Assembly (NCBI GenBank): GCA_016801885.1
Contig: CM028884.1
Location: 19,268,864-19,332,863 of the forward strand
Source of the DNA: Toxotes chatareus
Taxonomy: Eukaryota > Chordata > Actinopteri > Toxotidae
DNA: 64,000 bases
Direction: 5' to 3'
Shown: piece after piece, positions 51,601 through 60,690 of the stretch
Layout of the letters: every line of letters begins with the position of its first letter
How positions within the stretch are numbered: position 1 is the first letter of the stretch
Notes under the pieces: model-generated
Seen by the model: only the letters and a program-made list of their open reading frames with translations
Told to the model about the DNA's origin: nothing
Databases searched by the model: none
Position numbers and translations under genes: made by a program

Positions 51601-53152
51601 TGCATGGTTAAGTTGCTATATTTTCACATTTATCTGCATTCCAGAGCTCATGTGGAAAGCACTGACATCCTGGTTGCCCTGCAGGCTTAAATATGTGAGG
51701 TAAAGGTAACTCACCCACAGGTTTGCAGGTCCACTCTCCTTTGCCATTTCCAAGACAAACACACTCCAGCATGTAGTCAGCAGTATCATGAGGTCTCTGC
51801 CATGTGTCCCCGATTTTATAAGACCTCCCACCTTCATGGCAACGGTCTGTGAATGACAAAGATTTAAAGTTTAGTCCACTGTCTTTAAAAAAGATGGCTG
51901 TAAAATTCATATACACTGTAATACATGCCCATCAGTCAAAGTTTATTTTCAGTCATTACAATTTAAGAAAAACATGATTTAATAACTATTTTTCCCCAAT
52001 GCATGAAACAAAGAGGAAGATTATCTGGATAACATAGCATAGCAAGGAATATAACTAGATCTTTTCAAAATTACACACAAATCAAATTTAATTTGAACTA
52101 AAAACCACTTAAATCCACTGTTTTTAATTTTAAAGTAAGATTTTTTTTTTAACTCACTTGCGATGGTACAGCTGATCTTGGCCCGACCAGAACCAATACA
52201 GGTGCAGTCCCACATCATCCCGTCCTTTGGTCTCTCATAGGTTTCACCGACCTGGTATGTCCGGTCATTGTACTTGTCGTAACAGGACTCCACTGAGAGA
52301 AAAACAGAGGAAACGCCAAAAAGGTTAAGAGGCTGTTATCGTTCAACCTGTTGTGGGTATTTCTCTTGCTGCGTAAAGAAGCAACACTGACACAATAGCT
52401 CTGCAACAAATGGTTCTGAACTGCAGGGAGGCAACTATCTCAAAACCAAAGACAGGGTTTTGTTGTTGTTGTTGTTGTTGTTGTTTGTTTGTTTGTTTTT
52501 TCAGGCTGCTTGTTTCCAGCTGTGAAAAGTGAGCCTGGGAAGAAATGGCCTTATGGCTAAGACATTTCTGTGTTAAACCGGTGGGTCTCTCACTGACCTT
52601 CAGGCTTAGTTTTACATTTGATGCCTGCTGCTCCATTGCAGGTGCACACCAGTGTACTACCAAGATAGGTTTTCTCCCACTGCTCGTTCGGTCTGAATGA
52701 GCGGCCGTTTTCCTCACAGCCGACTAGAAATCACATAATAGGAACACTGTTACATTAAGATTATCAAACTTTTGAACCATTAAATTACCATTAAAGTTTT
52801 TGGCTGATTTGGCTCACCTCAGAGGAAATATTAAACCAGATGAATGCAGAGTAAAATCATCAATCACGACCTAAGTTACTGTAAACTCACTGCATTTACG
52901 GACACAACACGCACTAGAAATCACTTTCTAATGCAGAAATAAAATCCTTTTTGATTTTACGCATTAAGGAGAGAACGTTTTTAAATGGTCATGAAAGTCC
53001 TTATACCAACCTGGAGTAAGGGCAGCTGTGTCGTGGAGCTCAGGATACACCTGATACTGGCCAGTTTGCCTTTTGCTCTTGTTTGGCAAGCCGTGGACTG
53101 CGCTGCTTACGCACAGCGCCACCAGCAACCCTGTCAGTGGGCTACCAGTCAT
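33114..53152 (-). CDS. fn1: Fibronectin, full-length, 46 coding exons
   Basis: Secreted dimeric matrix glycoprotein binding integrins, heparin, collagen and fibrin. Coding exons 5'->3' on the minus strand: 53011-53152, 52598-52723, 52158-52292, 51715-51846, 51157-51294, 50936-51082, 50618-50794, 50257-50439, 49771-49947, 48879-49034, 48622-48750, 48357-48500, 47357-47478, 46197-46365, 45928-46104, 45553-45681, 45350-45439, 45048-45242, 43723-44001, 43365-43628, 43183-43277, 42559-42727, 42244-42330, 41837-42028, 40650-40928, 40247-40438, 40032-40121, 39299-39565, 39075-39191, 38826-38987, 38575-38730, 38321-38437, 37385-37654, 37087-37274, 36911-36998, 36634-36813, 36403-36492, 35981-36169, 35784-35873, 34893-35326, 34640-34778, 34211-34372, 33995-34120, 33796-33902, 33570-33665, 33114-33191. 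They sum to 7371 nt (2456 residues); human full-length FN1 is 2477. Phases agree at every junction and no internal stop is seen. Teleosts can have two fn1 genes; I cannot say which this is. Confidence 0.97.
33796..34372 (-). other. fn1: fn1 exons 42-44: FNI-10 to FNI-12 (fibrin-binding C-terminus)
   Basis: Residues about 2268-2399. FNI-10 (CYDAFTATHYDVGAEWERMS, GFKLWCRCLGLGSGHFRCDS), FNI-11 (WCHDNGKNYRIGQKWDRR, MSCTCLGNGKGEFKC) and FNI-12 (LCYDDGKTYQVGNQWQKEYL, ICTCTCFGGQQ, completed by exon 45). All expected cysteines are present. Confidence 0.93.
34640..35326 (-). other. fn1: fn1 exons 40-41: V (IIICS) region and FNIII-15
   Basis: Exon 40 (434 nt) starts with the variable region: HPDTVLPLPLPHRPGG, then DDRLDVPETDLDN, then an Asn/Gly-rich stretch (NNRYNGNNGS). 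The LDVP core of the CS1 integrin alpha4 site is kept; no REDV (CS5) is seen. The exon runs into FNIII-15 at QEAQTQTTISWKPY and keeps its free cysteine in LVTCHP. Exon 41 finishes the repeat (VSLPGTATTATLIGLTPGAN, NVIVEALMGALKHK). An internal acceptor (gagacag, next base 35008) would remove 318 nt in frame. Confidence 0.9.
35784..37274 (-). other. fn1: fn1 exons 34-39: FNIII-12 to FNIII-14 (heparin-II region)
   Basis: Residues about 1802-2076. FNIII-12 exons 34-35 (IPAPTNLVISEVSPSAFTVS, VATTYQIHVYALKNSVTSRP). FNIII-13 exons 36-37 begins SPPRRVRITDMKDTSF, retaining the PPRR basic patch that binds heparin in human FN (SPPRRARVTD). FNIII-14 exons 38-39 (VQAPTKLHFTSLTPTSISFT, GLRPATEYIIKIIAIQNTQR, ending VGRIRT). 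Introns split each repeat in the usual place. Confidence 0.92.
37385..37654 (-). other. fn1: fn1 exon 33: EDA (EIIIA) alternatively spliced FNIII repeat
   Basis: 270 nt, 90 codons, phase 1 at both ends, so it is skippable in frame; 90 residues is also the mammalian EDA length. Begins AMDHPKDLTFSDIDSTSMRI and continues YRVLYSSSEEGERELRPAP, LRPGTEYTVKVIALHG, ending MGTQAT. Compare human DRPKGLAFTDVDVDSIKIAW and YRVTYSSPEDG. It is the 33rd exon, as in the usual human numbering. Confidence 0.93.
38321..38730 (-). other. fn1: fn1 exons 31-32: FNIII-11
   Basis: Residues about 1621-1711. TEPPTDMKLTDVSDNAITVR, then GYRITSVPKNGQGPSYSE, then [20 protein letters not shown], ending ENAIT. It matches human FNIII-11 ([20 protein letters not shown]) and directly precedes the EDA exon. 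Confidence 0.9.
38826..40438 (-). other. fn1: fn1 exons 26-30: FNIII-8 to FNIII-10 (cell-binding region with RGD)
   Basis: Residues about 1345-1620. FNIII-8 exons 26-27 (PAPTNLHFGGVGPDHIRVTW). FNIII-9 is single exon 28 (LDSPTGLDFSDI, NSFTVHWIAP); the synergy site is LPPTRN instead of the mammalian PHSRN. FNIII-10 exons 29-30 ends in VTGRGDSPASNTP; the RGD codons are at 38869-38877 (residues about 1604-1606). Integrin alpha5beta1 binding depends on RGD, with the synergy site assisting. Exon 29 has a weak donor (A|gtgtgt at 39074), supported by in-phase joining to GESPQEFTIPG. Confidence 0.92.
40650..40928 (-). other. fn1: fn1 exon 25: EDB (EIIIB) alternatively spliced FNIII repeat
   Basis: 279 nt, 93 codons, phase 1 at both ends, so it can be skipped in frame. 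Residues about 1252-1344. Very close to mammalian EDB: HIDFVDITDTTIGLRWIPLN, ITGYRITVVASGE, GYYTIHGLEPGVDYDISV. It is two codons longer than the 91-residue mammalian EDB, the extra being at the 3' end (KQTQA). Its place as the 25th exon matches the usual human numbering. Confidence 0.93.
41737..41758 (+). repeat. (TC)n microsatellite in fn1 intron 24
   Basis: About ten perfect tc copies about 80 bp downstream of exon 24 on the minus strand. No effect on splicing is evident. Confidence 0.85.
41837..47478 (-). other. fn1: fn1 exons 13-24: FNIII-1 to FNIII-7
   Basis: Residues about 596-1251. FNIII-1 exons 13-14 (QPDSHPIQWNAPSS, TIPGHLNSYTI); FNIII-2 exons 15-16 (TSESVTEITSNSFVVSW); FNIII-3 exons 17-18 (SWSRPQAPITGYRVVYTPS); FNIII-4 single exon 19 (PAPTDLQFYEVSDVK); FNIII-5 single exon 20 (PDSPTNVQFTDIGPD); FNIII-6 exons 21-22; FNIII-7 exons 23-24 (SVSPPTDLRVESNPNTGDL). 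FNIII-7 keeps its free cysteine in DQTSCIL, the counterpart of the buried thiol in human FN. Exon 22 uses a weak donor (T|gtgtgt at 42558). Confidence 0.92.
48357..50794 (-). other. fn1: fn1 exons 7-12: FNI-6, FNII-1/2, FNI-7 to 9 (collagen/gelatin-binding domain)
   Basis: Residues about 274-595. Exon 7 carries FNI-6 (CRTDSGATYYDGQQW, MLCTCLGNGVSCQ). Exons 8 and 9 are the two FNII modules, marked by GGNSNGQPCVFPF with YYSCTSDGRTDGQLWC and GGNSNGALCHFPF with YTDCTSDGRRDGMRWC. Exons 10-12 are FNI-7 (CTTNDGAMHRVGDKWDKRHD), FNI-8 (CIVDGFTYEVN) and FNI-9 (CQEPQTRAFYQMGETW). Exon 12 ends in codon phase 1 after TYQ. The module order matches human fibronectin. Confidence 0.93.
50518..50572 (+). repeat. 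AAAAT/AAAT microsatellite in fn1 intron 7
   Basis: Runs of aaaat then aaat units, about 45 bp downstream (minus strand) of exon 7. Confidence 0.85.
50936..52723 (-). other. fn1: fn1 exons 2-6: FNI-1 to FNI-5 (fibrin/heparin/assembly domain)
   Basis: Residues about 48-273, one module per exon (126, 135, 132, 138 and 147 nt). Each has the four-cysteine FNI pattern, for example CEENGRSF with LVCTCNGAAGIKC in FNI-1, CYDKYNDRTYQVGETYERP in FNI-2 and CVCLGNGKGEWTCKP in FNI-3. FNI-5 keeps GNGRGEWKC, whose NGR can deamidate to an integrin-binding isoDGR in known fibronectins. This N-terminal region drives matrix assembly and binds fibrin and bacterial adhesins in other species. Confidence 0.93.
52457..52500 (+). 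repeat. (TTG)n then (TTTG)n microsatellite in fn1 intron 2
   Basis: About nine copies of ttg followed by several tttg copies. It accounts for a Gln-run open frame seen on the minus strand, which is not coding. Confidence 0.85.
53011..53152 (-). other. fn1: fn1 exon 1: signal peptide and propeptide
   Basis: Residues 1-47. The start MTGSPLTGLLVALCVSSAVH gives a hydrophobic core typical of a signal peptide, with likely cleavage after HG or nearby. It is followed by NKSKRQ, equivalent to the SKSKRQ furin-type site of human FN1, which would leave an N-terminal Gln. This is the only ATG that puts a signal peptide in phase with FNI-1. Confidence 0.92.
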
Positions 53153-53350
53153 TTTGTGGAAAAATAAGGACTTTAAGGTAAAGCAGAGAATGATACAGTT
53201 CTAAAGCAAAGCGCAGAACTTAAGTTTTGCTTGGAGAGATTGGAGTCCCTTATTATCAGCTCCCCGTTGCTGCTCCTACAGGCGGACCGGTTTGCCGCCT
53301 CGCAGCTGATGCACCAGACTGAGGAGAGGGAAGCGCACTGGATTTATACA
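53153..53350 (-). promoter_or_regulatory. fn1: fn1 5' leader and TATA-type promoter
   Basis: On the minus strand a TATAAAT box lies at 53348-53342, about 190 bp upstream of the start codon, so transcription probably starts near 53310-53318 and the leader is about 160 nt. A G/A-rich tract (ggggaggg on the plus strand at 53371-53378), a possible SP1/KLF site on the minus strand, lies just upstream. A TATA-driven promoter fits known fibronectin genes. I did not find a perfect cAMP response element or CCAAT box in the first 200 bp. Confidence 0.6.
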
Positions 53351-53654
53351 CACCGTCGCAGCCTGCTGAAGGGGAGGGCTTTAACTGGAGATGGGATAAG
53401 CCGCCCTAGTGTGAGCAATACTGACATTCGACACTTAACTCTCAAGGAACGAAAAAAGCCTCAAGACAAGAAAAAAAAAACCCTTAAGTTATGAAGATGG
53501 ATGACCATTTCAAAACTGTTCAACTCAGAGATTAGATGGGTAAAATGGCATCAGGTGAGATATCACCGGGATCCCATCCACTGTGACCGGATGGAAAGTT
53601 GTGACAGAGAAGGTCAGGGGCCTGCATTAAATGAAAACAAATCTTAGATAATGT

Positions 53655-53820
53655 TTGACCGCATTGGTGGCTGGATGGTTACAGCGCATTCCACATAACC
53701 ATGGCTGGTTTCGAGCCATGGACCTTTGTTGCATGTCACACCCTTTCTCTCTCTCCTCTATGTTTCCTATCCATCTATTCGCTGATGACTGTCCAATCAA
53801 GGATGTCATTGTAATAGTTG
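53655..53820 (+). mobile_element. tRNA-derived SINE, degenerate
   Basis: A box-A-like segment (tggctggatggttacagcgc, about 53668) is followed by a box-B-like segment (ggtttcgagcc, about 53707), at a tRNA-like spacing. The body then continues gacctttgttgcatgtcaca, a short CT-rich tract and tttcctatcc. This tail is characteristic of fish tRNA SINEs as I remember them. No flanking target-site duplication was identified with confidence. It lies about 300 bp upstream of the fn1 TATA box. Confidence 0.55.
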
Positions 53821-55844
53821 ATGTAACGTAAAAACATCAGAGTAAGAGATATTGATGTTGATATTGTATATATACAGACCCAAAATCTGTTATAGTCAAA
53901 TTACAAATTACTGATTTGTGGTCCATTGGGAGCTATAACGAGGTCAGGGAGTATATATTTCATTAACAATAAATTATGATTTAACACTGAATAGAGGAAC
54001 AAAAGATTTTTTTAAAATAATTTGCTCTGGTTATTACAGTACATGTACTTTGTTGTGTCCTAAATGAGCAAAAACATCCAGGGGCAGAACACAGCAGCTT
54101 GTTACTAAATAATGAAGACTACAAATGCCAGAGTGTCTGCTGTCCAGACAGGAGCTAACCGTTCTGTCCATGCTGAAAAATAATACACAATCATCTTTTT
54201 TCATCTTTTTTTATACTGTCTGTTGAGTCATTGCTTAACAGCCACTTTTCCACCATTTCCTCAATTAAAAATTTTGTTTACATTTTCTGGATACCACTAG
54301 AACTAATGTCGACTGTTAATGCCTTAAAAGTGTTGCACAAAAATCTGTTAAGTGAATGTGTGCATGCTGTAATTGCCATGACTTAACAAATCCAACAGTC
54401 TGAGCTCAATCCTATCCACTATATACAGGCACACACACAGTCTCTCTCTTTCCCCACCACCTGTTCTACATCCATCATAGCGTTTTTCCTTTCTTTATTT
54501 GTCATCTGTCTGGTTTAGCCAAGTGTGTGAGTGTGTACTGAGAGAAAAAGACAAAGTGTTTTCTCCTATGTCTGTAATTCACATTCAGTCTGCATAACTT
54601 TTCCCAGCAAACATGATCTGTTTTAAGGTTTTCATGGACAGAGCAATATTCCATTTTAAAGCCAGGTAGCCACCATTCCGGGAAAAAAAAAAGATATTTC
54701 CACTCATAAATTCAGTACTGGTATATTAAATATGCCTTGTCATATTAAATATGCCTTGATTATCAAATGAATATGTGTTTTGTAATGAAAAAAAACTCTC
54801 ACATCATGGCACCTAATCGCCCAAATATCTCCTTAACTGACCTCAAAGTTAAATAACATTGATCACACATCATATATAATGGTGCTTTTTCCTCCTGTGT
54901 TTCACAATTGAAGTTTTATTACACATAATATGAGTGAAATATTAATATTCTATATGCTACTTGTAGGCTGCAGCTTTGCATCAAGTGGATAATTCCAGGT
55001 TACATCACTTCATCTTGTAATTAATCCCAAAAACAATATTGTATTTTGTATTTTTTGAAAACTACACGTAGTATGGTTGATGGCTGGTTGGTCACGCTTA
55101 TATACCAACAATGGGTCTGTGGGGTTAATTTGTGGGAAAATTAATTTCTCTGCCAAGAAATAAAATATTTTCAAAAACATGCAATGTGCAAAGTGAGAGT
55201 AAACCCAACCACAGCATGCTGTCTTCATCCTGTTATGGTGCAGGAAAGGAGCTGCTGGTTGCACCAAACTTACTCATAGGTCTGGTCTGGAGAGCAGCTA
55301 CAGTGTGTGAGACTGTGGTCTAATAATTCCTGTCACAGGGCTCGTAGAACGAGTTGTGCCTGAGGGCAGAAACAGTGAGCAGATGGTTTTGGGGAAACAG
55401 AGGAAGAACACAGCAAAAACACTGTCCTTGTTTTTAAAATGAGTGAAACTGAGTCACCAATCTCTCCCGTGTGGAAACAGCCGCCACATACTTTCCACTT
55501 ATGAAACAGCACCAGAGCGTGAAGGATCAAAACACAGGACAGTTTCAAGCCGCAAGATTTTAAGTATCAGCTACTTAAAAAAAAAAAAAAAAGTATACCT
55601 CCTATATTAATGGATGTTTCCTGAAATGTGCACTCACGCAGAATAGTGGTGAAAATGGTGTAAAAGAAGGAATAAATATTTGTGAACAAAAGAGACATTC
55701 AGTTCTTACTAGAATGGTGTATTTGGGGTATGACTTAATTTCCTGGGCTGTTAGGTCTCACTGTCAAATTTATGAGCTGTCTCCGCCGAAGCCCCTGGAA
55801 GGCAGCCTGGCTTATATCAAAGTGATTCACTTCATCTCTTATTT

Positions 55845-55866
55845 TTCTCTCTCTCTCTCTCTCTCT
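55845..55866 (+). repeat. (CT)n microsatellite
   Basis: About eleven perfect ct copies. Confidence 0.85.
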
Positions 55867-58800
55867 TTTCCATACTTAATATGTTTTAGCAGTTATTTTC
55901 CTTTGTTTACCCTGTGTGATTTGTTTTTGATTGAAAACCTGATCTGATCATTTTTGAGAACTGGGAAAGATATTACTGTCTTCTAACGTTTTCTAAAGCA
56001 CGATGTGTTTTAGATTTGGTTTTCCTACTTTTCCGTCAGTCATCATTTTCCATTAATTTCATCACTGAAAATTGCTTGACTTGCAGTTAATTGCAGTCTG
56101 TATTTGTTGTTGTCGAAGTTGCATTTCATTTGGATGTAAGTTAGATTGATTTGAAAAGCCTGCAATGCATTGTCAAACAACAATAATGCATCTTTGAAAG
56201 CAAGAATGATGTTCACCTGCATGTATTATTTGAACTACTGCAAGCTGAAAAAAAGAAGCAAAAAAGTTTTTTTTAGCATTTGTAATTTTAAAATTTTTGT
56301 TAGGAAACACTTATTTACTTTCTTGTCAAGAGTTAGATTAGCCATATGAGTCATGTGTTTCATGCTTCAGGTACTAAAAGAGATATAACAGCAATATTTT
56401 GTGTGGAGTCTCCTACAATTTCCAAACCTAAAAAAAGCTTTTGTAATATGTGCCAAGCTTTAACATGTGTGTTTTCTTCACCTTGGCTTCACCAAACTGG
56501 AAGGGCAGTTTGGAGAGTGAGGGCCAGATGGCCACAGCTGGATGGGATAATTGGGGTGGGGAGTGGAGGACTGGGGGATGTGTGAAGTGATAGGTGAAAA
56601 GAAAGTTGAGAGGGTTTAGAATTGAGGTAGAAAGTGAGAAGGCAACGTGGCTGGTTTATATACTAGAAGGGTGGAGGGCAAGATGAGCAGCAGTGGGACC
56701 ATGACTGCCTGTCTGTCACACCCATGTCTGGCTGTTCTCCTGCTGGAGCAGTAAAAGTGGTGGGATTTGTAGCTCTGCAGTAAAAATATGATGAGAAGAA
56801 TGCATTGCACACTACATGCCATAGGAAACATGCATTTATGCAGAAGTTCGTATTCCAGACACCTACGGGAAGAATGTAAAATGGATAAGCAACATAATTT
56901 GAGGTTGTCAGCATTTTCAAATGTCCTCGTCATCGCTCAAGTCTGAATCAGCCTGAACTTTATGCACAGGATGTGAAGAGCATCTGCTGCTCTGCTGACG
57001 ACAAAGGCTAGAGGTGGCTGAGAGCGAGCAGCCCGTGCAGAGACGAACACTCTGACGCAGCACTTCTCCAAGATTCCACAACACAGTGCTACAATACAGA
57101 GTTACCCTGGAAACCAGATCGGGTGGGGTCATTTAGAGAGTGACAGCGGTTTAACTTGACAAGTGAGGGGTGCTGATGGCTGCGCCGCATCGACTGAATT
57201 ATGTGTTGAGTCACACAAGACACTCTCACACCCTTGAGATGAGCTAACCTCAGTGTCAGCAGACCAGCAGAGGAGCAAAGGGATCAGACAAAATAATTTA
57301 CAGATCATTTGAATTGACACTGAAGTCAAGTATGTTGTCCATAGTGGGCAAGTTCAAGCCAAGACACAAGCCAGTTCATAAGCAAAGCACAGGCCCAGTG
57401 AGTGAAAGCTTGCAGGACCTGATGGGTCATTGTCTTATTTAACTTAACTAGAATCAAGACTCGAGAACTTGAATGTGTCCATCAGTGCTCTTTAACATCA
57501 ATGTTTCCTCAAGTCTTGATGAACAGTCTCAACCTCAAAAGGTAGTTTTTTCATCACTGGAATATCAATGGAAGTCTCCAACCTCTTCCACCTCTCTGAC
57601 CCTTTTTTTAGGGGTCATCCTGATCCAAGATCGACACTCCCATTGCAAAGCTTTGTGAATGCTGACCTACGCCCTCCACCTCTGCAGACAGCTGTGTGTC
57701 CTCAGTTCAGTTACTGTTTATACTTCCACCAGTCAAACCTGACAGTAGCTGTGCTGCATCTTCCTGGAAGGCCGTTCTCCTTCAGTCAGGGATGTGGAAA
57801 CCTTGTCTGGGTTTCACACCGTGACATGAGGTGTAAATAAGCATGACCTTAAGAGGGTAGTATGTGTGTTTCCTTTTCTGCTGTGTGTTGGAGTGTTTGT
57901 GTGAGAATCTTCTTTAACATATGCCCTCTCACACATGGTCCACAGTATGACCGTAGTATATTCACCCAACACAGAAGGGAGGAGCTGTCCTTTTCCTGTG
58001 GGGTTATTTCCCCAGAGTGCATCGTGGTTTTAATAAGGCCATTGGGAAAAGTAGAGGAATAAAGTCTGCATCTTGTTTACCCACCAGAATGAAAAAATAG
58101 CCACTTTGTTAGTGTTGCAAAATGAGCTTCACAGACGTGCACAGAATTTGGGACCCTTGTGAAAACGTCTATGCCTTTTCCTGTGGTCACACTAACTAGG
58201 ACTGATTGTCTTATGAAACAGAGGCTACAGTTCATTTCATTAATGAATTCCTGATTAAGCTGCCAGTGAAAAGGTGTTGATATTCGCACACACAGGGCAC
58301 ATTTCCAAAAGCCTTACAGTAAGCTCCAAAGGCACTGAGGTGGAGAATCATTCTGCCTTGACCTTGGTCAACCTTCTTACTCACACTTTTGGTGTGTGTC
58401 TGCGACGTGCGTTTATGCGCAGCCCCCCGCCCCCCCCTCGCCACAACCTGCCTGCCTCGTCATCTCTCACTGACAAGATTGTCCTCAAAAGCTCCTGGAG
58501 GAAGCAGACAAAGAGGGGCTTTGAGTGGCCAGACCCTTTGCTGGCCATCAGACAAGTGTCTGCAACAGTCCAATGTAAAGCCACTCAGCAATCAGACAAA
58601 ATATATGCAGGGAAACATAAAGATACTGTTGTTGACTAGTAAATACATTAATTCCATTCTGCAGTACAAGCTGTTTGTGCCAGAAACACTGAGCCAATTT
58701 GGAGCCTCATCCTAGCTGTTTTACTTGTGGTATTTTTCCCCCATGTTTTAAAACATTAAGCCTTAATGAGTGAGCAATTTCCATTATGCTCTGTTTCACT

Positions 58801-60229
58801 AAGTTTTATTAGACAATAGACTGTTTTCTCTAGATCACAGCAGGTCAGAGGAGGGTATATTCCCGCACTCCTGCCTGCCTCCTAAAACTTCCTGACGACA
58901 CAACCGACGTAAAGCAGACTTTCCCAGCTACGCGCCCAAAGGGAAGAAGAATGAAGGTTTATGAGACTCTAGCAAGTGAAAAAAATGTAATTTGGAGTCT
59001 CACCCTCTCTCTGCCATGTGTTTTTCTCATTGTCGGCACTTTCCCTCTCTCTCTGCCAGTGTGTACATGTAAGGAATAAAAAGCAAAATTATTTCCCTGC
59101 CAAAGCAGCAATCCTTTGTCAAAACTCACCCACATTCACAAAATGCGATTTTGTTAAGCCTTACATAGAGTGTCACCCCAAAATATGTTCTGCAAATGAG
59201 CCCTGTTTGTGGAGATATACTTTCCAAACAAGTGAGGGAAAATATCATTCACTGTACCTGCTGTGAGCATCACTATTACTCACCCATTCCCGTCTAGATG
59301 ACACGGACATGCCAGCTCACCTGGGGCCATACAGGAGGAGAGGGACGCCTACCTGCCCCCATCCCAGGTGCCTGTTTCGGGAAATGCATGACCCACTGAT
59401 TCTATTAACATTATATGGCATGGGTCGGTGGGAATTAATGATCAAGAGAAAGAAAACCTCTGTCATTTGAGGGTCAAGTTCAGGAAACACTGGCGACCAG
59501 TGTAGCACGTTCCTGGAAAAGCTCTGCTCTCTTGCACTTACAAAGGTCTGAGTGTCGTAGTACTGAAAGTGCTCATGTACTGACCACCACAGCCCCCTCA
59601 ACGAACACACAGTTAGACACCTCCACAAACATACACATGCACAGAAATACAGACACCTCAATAAACAGTCTGCAAAGTGCGGCAATGTTTGTTCACAGCC
59701 CGTCACATTTGTGCGTTGCCTGAGGTCACCAAAGGATCTTGTAAATGAAACAGGAATTCAAGAAGCACTTCAGCGTAACCCTTACCACAGCAAAATCTTT
59801 ATGCCCTGGCTCTGATTCTGCAGACACACTTGTGTTAAGATTCTGTTTTGACACCACTACTAGAAATGATACACTGCCCTCCATATCAGGCGTGCCAACA
59901 TGAGCACAGCAGGGATGGGAAGGCCTGATTCAGAGGGGGCAATGGTGGAAGATGGGCAGACCTGTGGATGAGCAGTCAGCTGTAGCTGCTGAGTGAAGCT
60001 TGGGTCACAGTTCACACCCAGACAGTGATTCTACCAGTGGCTAACAGGAGGGATATAATGGCATTTCTTCAGCATTGGTAGGGTGGTGATGATGTTGGAG
60101 CTGTTAAGTATGATCTCTGCTGCCAAGACATCAAGTGCTGATATTACAACCCTTTCAGCAAACAGGAACAGTGATATTGGAAAACTGAACTAAACCCTAG
60201 ATAACATTAACAAAGTTTAATTTGTTGTT

Positions 60230-60520
60230 TTTACTTTAACCGCAACACTCTTTTTTTCCTTCAGTATCTACTCATGTCAACTTCTGTTCAGTTAAGGTAA
60301 AGGAAAGGTGGTGGTTATGGCAGAACTATGTTTTAGGTATACCAGGAAAAATCTTGGTTAAGGATAGGGAATGATTGTGGTTACAGTTAATTAAAAGGCA
60401 TCTGTTAATTGCAAGTCTGTGGCAGGGCACAAACTCCAGTCTCTCAAGCTACAAGCCTTCCCATCACGCTGACCTCCATGTCCTTGCTTTCTCCTTGGCT
60501 ACATAAAGGTACACTTGCAC
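60230..60520. repeat. Possible degenerate dispersed repeat
   Basis: The stretch ggttaaggatagggaatgat, then tgtggttacagtt, then ttgcaagtctgtggcagggc resembles old interspersed sequence in fish genomes, from memory only. There is no second copy in the window to compare. Confidence 0.25.
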
Positions 60521-60548
60521 ACAAAGCATAAGCACTTAACAGAGTGGA

Positions 60549-60690
60549 AGACAAGACTAAACTTTCTGACACAATTGTAAAATGGTTCGAATCCTATTTA
60601 AGGGGCAGGAACTTTGTCTCATCAAGCAAGGAGTTCCCCAAGGCTAAATGCTAGGACCTCTATATTATAACAATCACATATTTCCATTAT
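60549..60690 (+). mobile_element. Relic of a non-LTR retrotransposon reverse transcriptase (CR1/L2-like)
   Basis: One frame from about 60568 reads SDTIVKWFESYLRGRNFVS, matching the KWFxSYLxxR motif of reverse transcriptases of CR1/L2-type LINEs. After a frame change, 60630 onward reads GVPQG, a stop, then MLGPL, matching the universal GVPQGSxLGPLLF block. One frameshift and one stop are visible, so the copy is dead. Only the RT core remains and no ends are seen. Confidence 0.7.

Noticed and set aside
58274..58715. Overlapping plus-strand open frames of 121 and 108 residues
   Set aside because: Proline-run and low-similarity residues, no family recognised, no donor or acceptor pattern tying them to other exons. 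A transcript could still reveal an exon here.
59317..59706. 129-residue minus-strand open frame
   Set aside because: No recognisable domain or signal. Length alone is not unusual in 10 kb of intergenic DNA on six frames.
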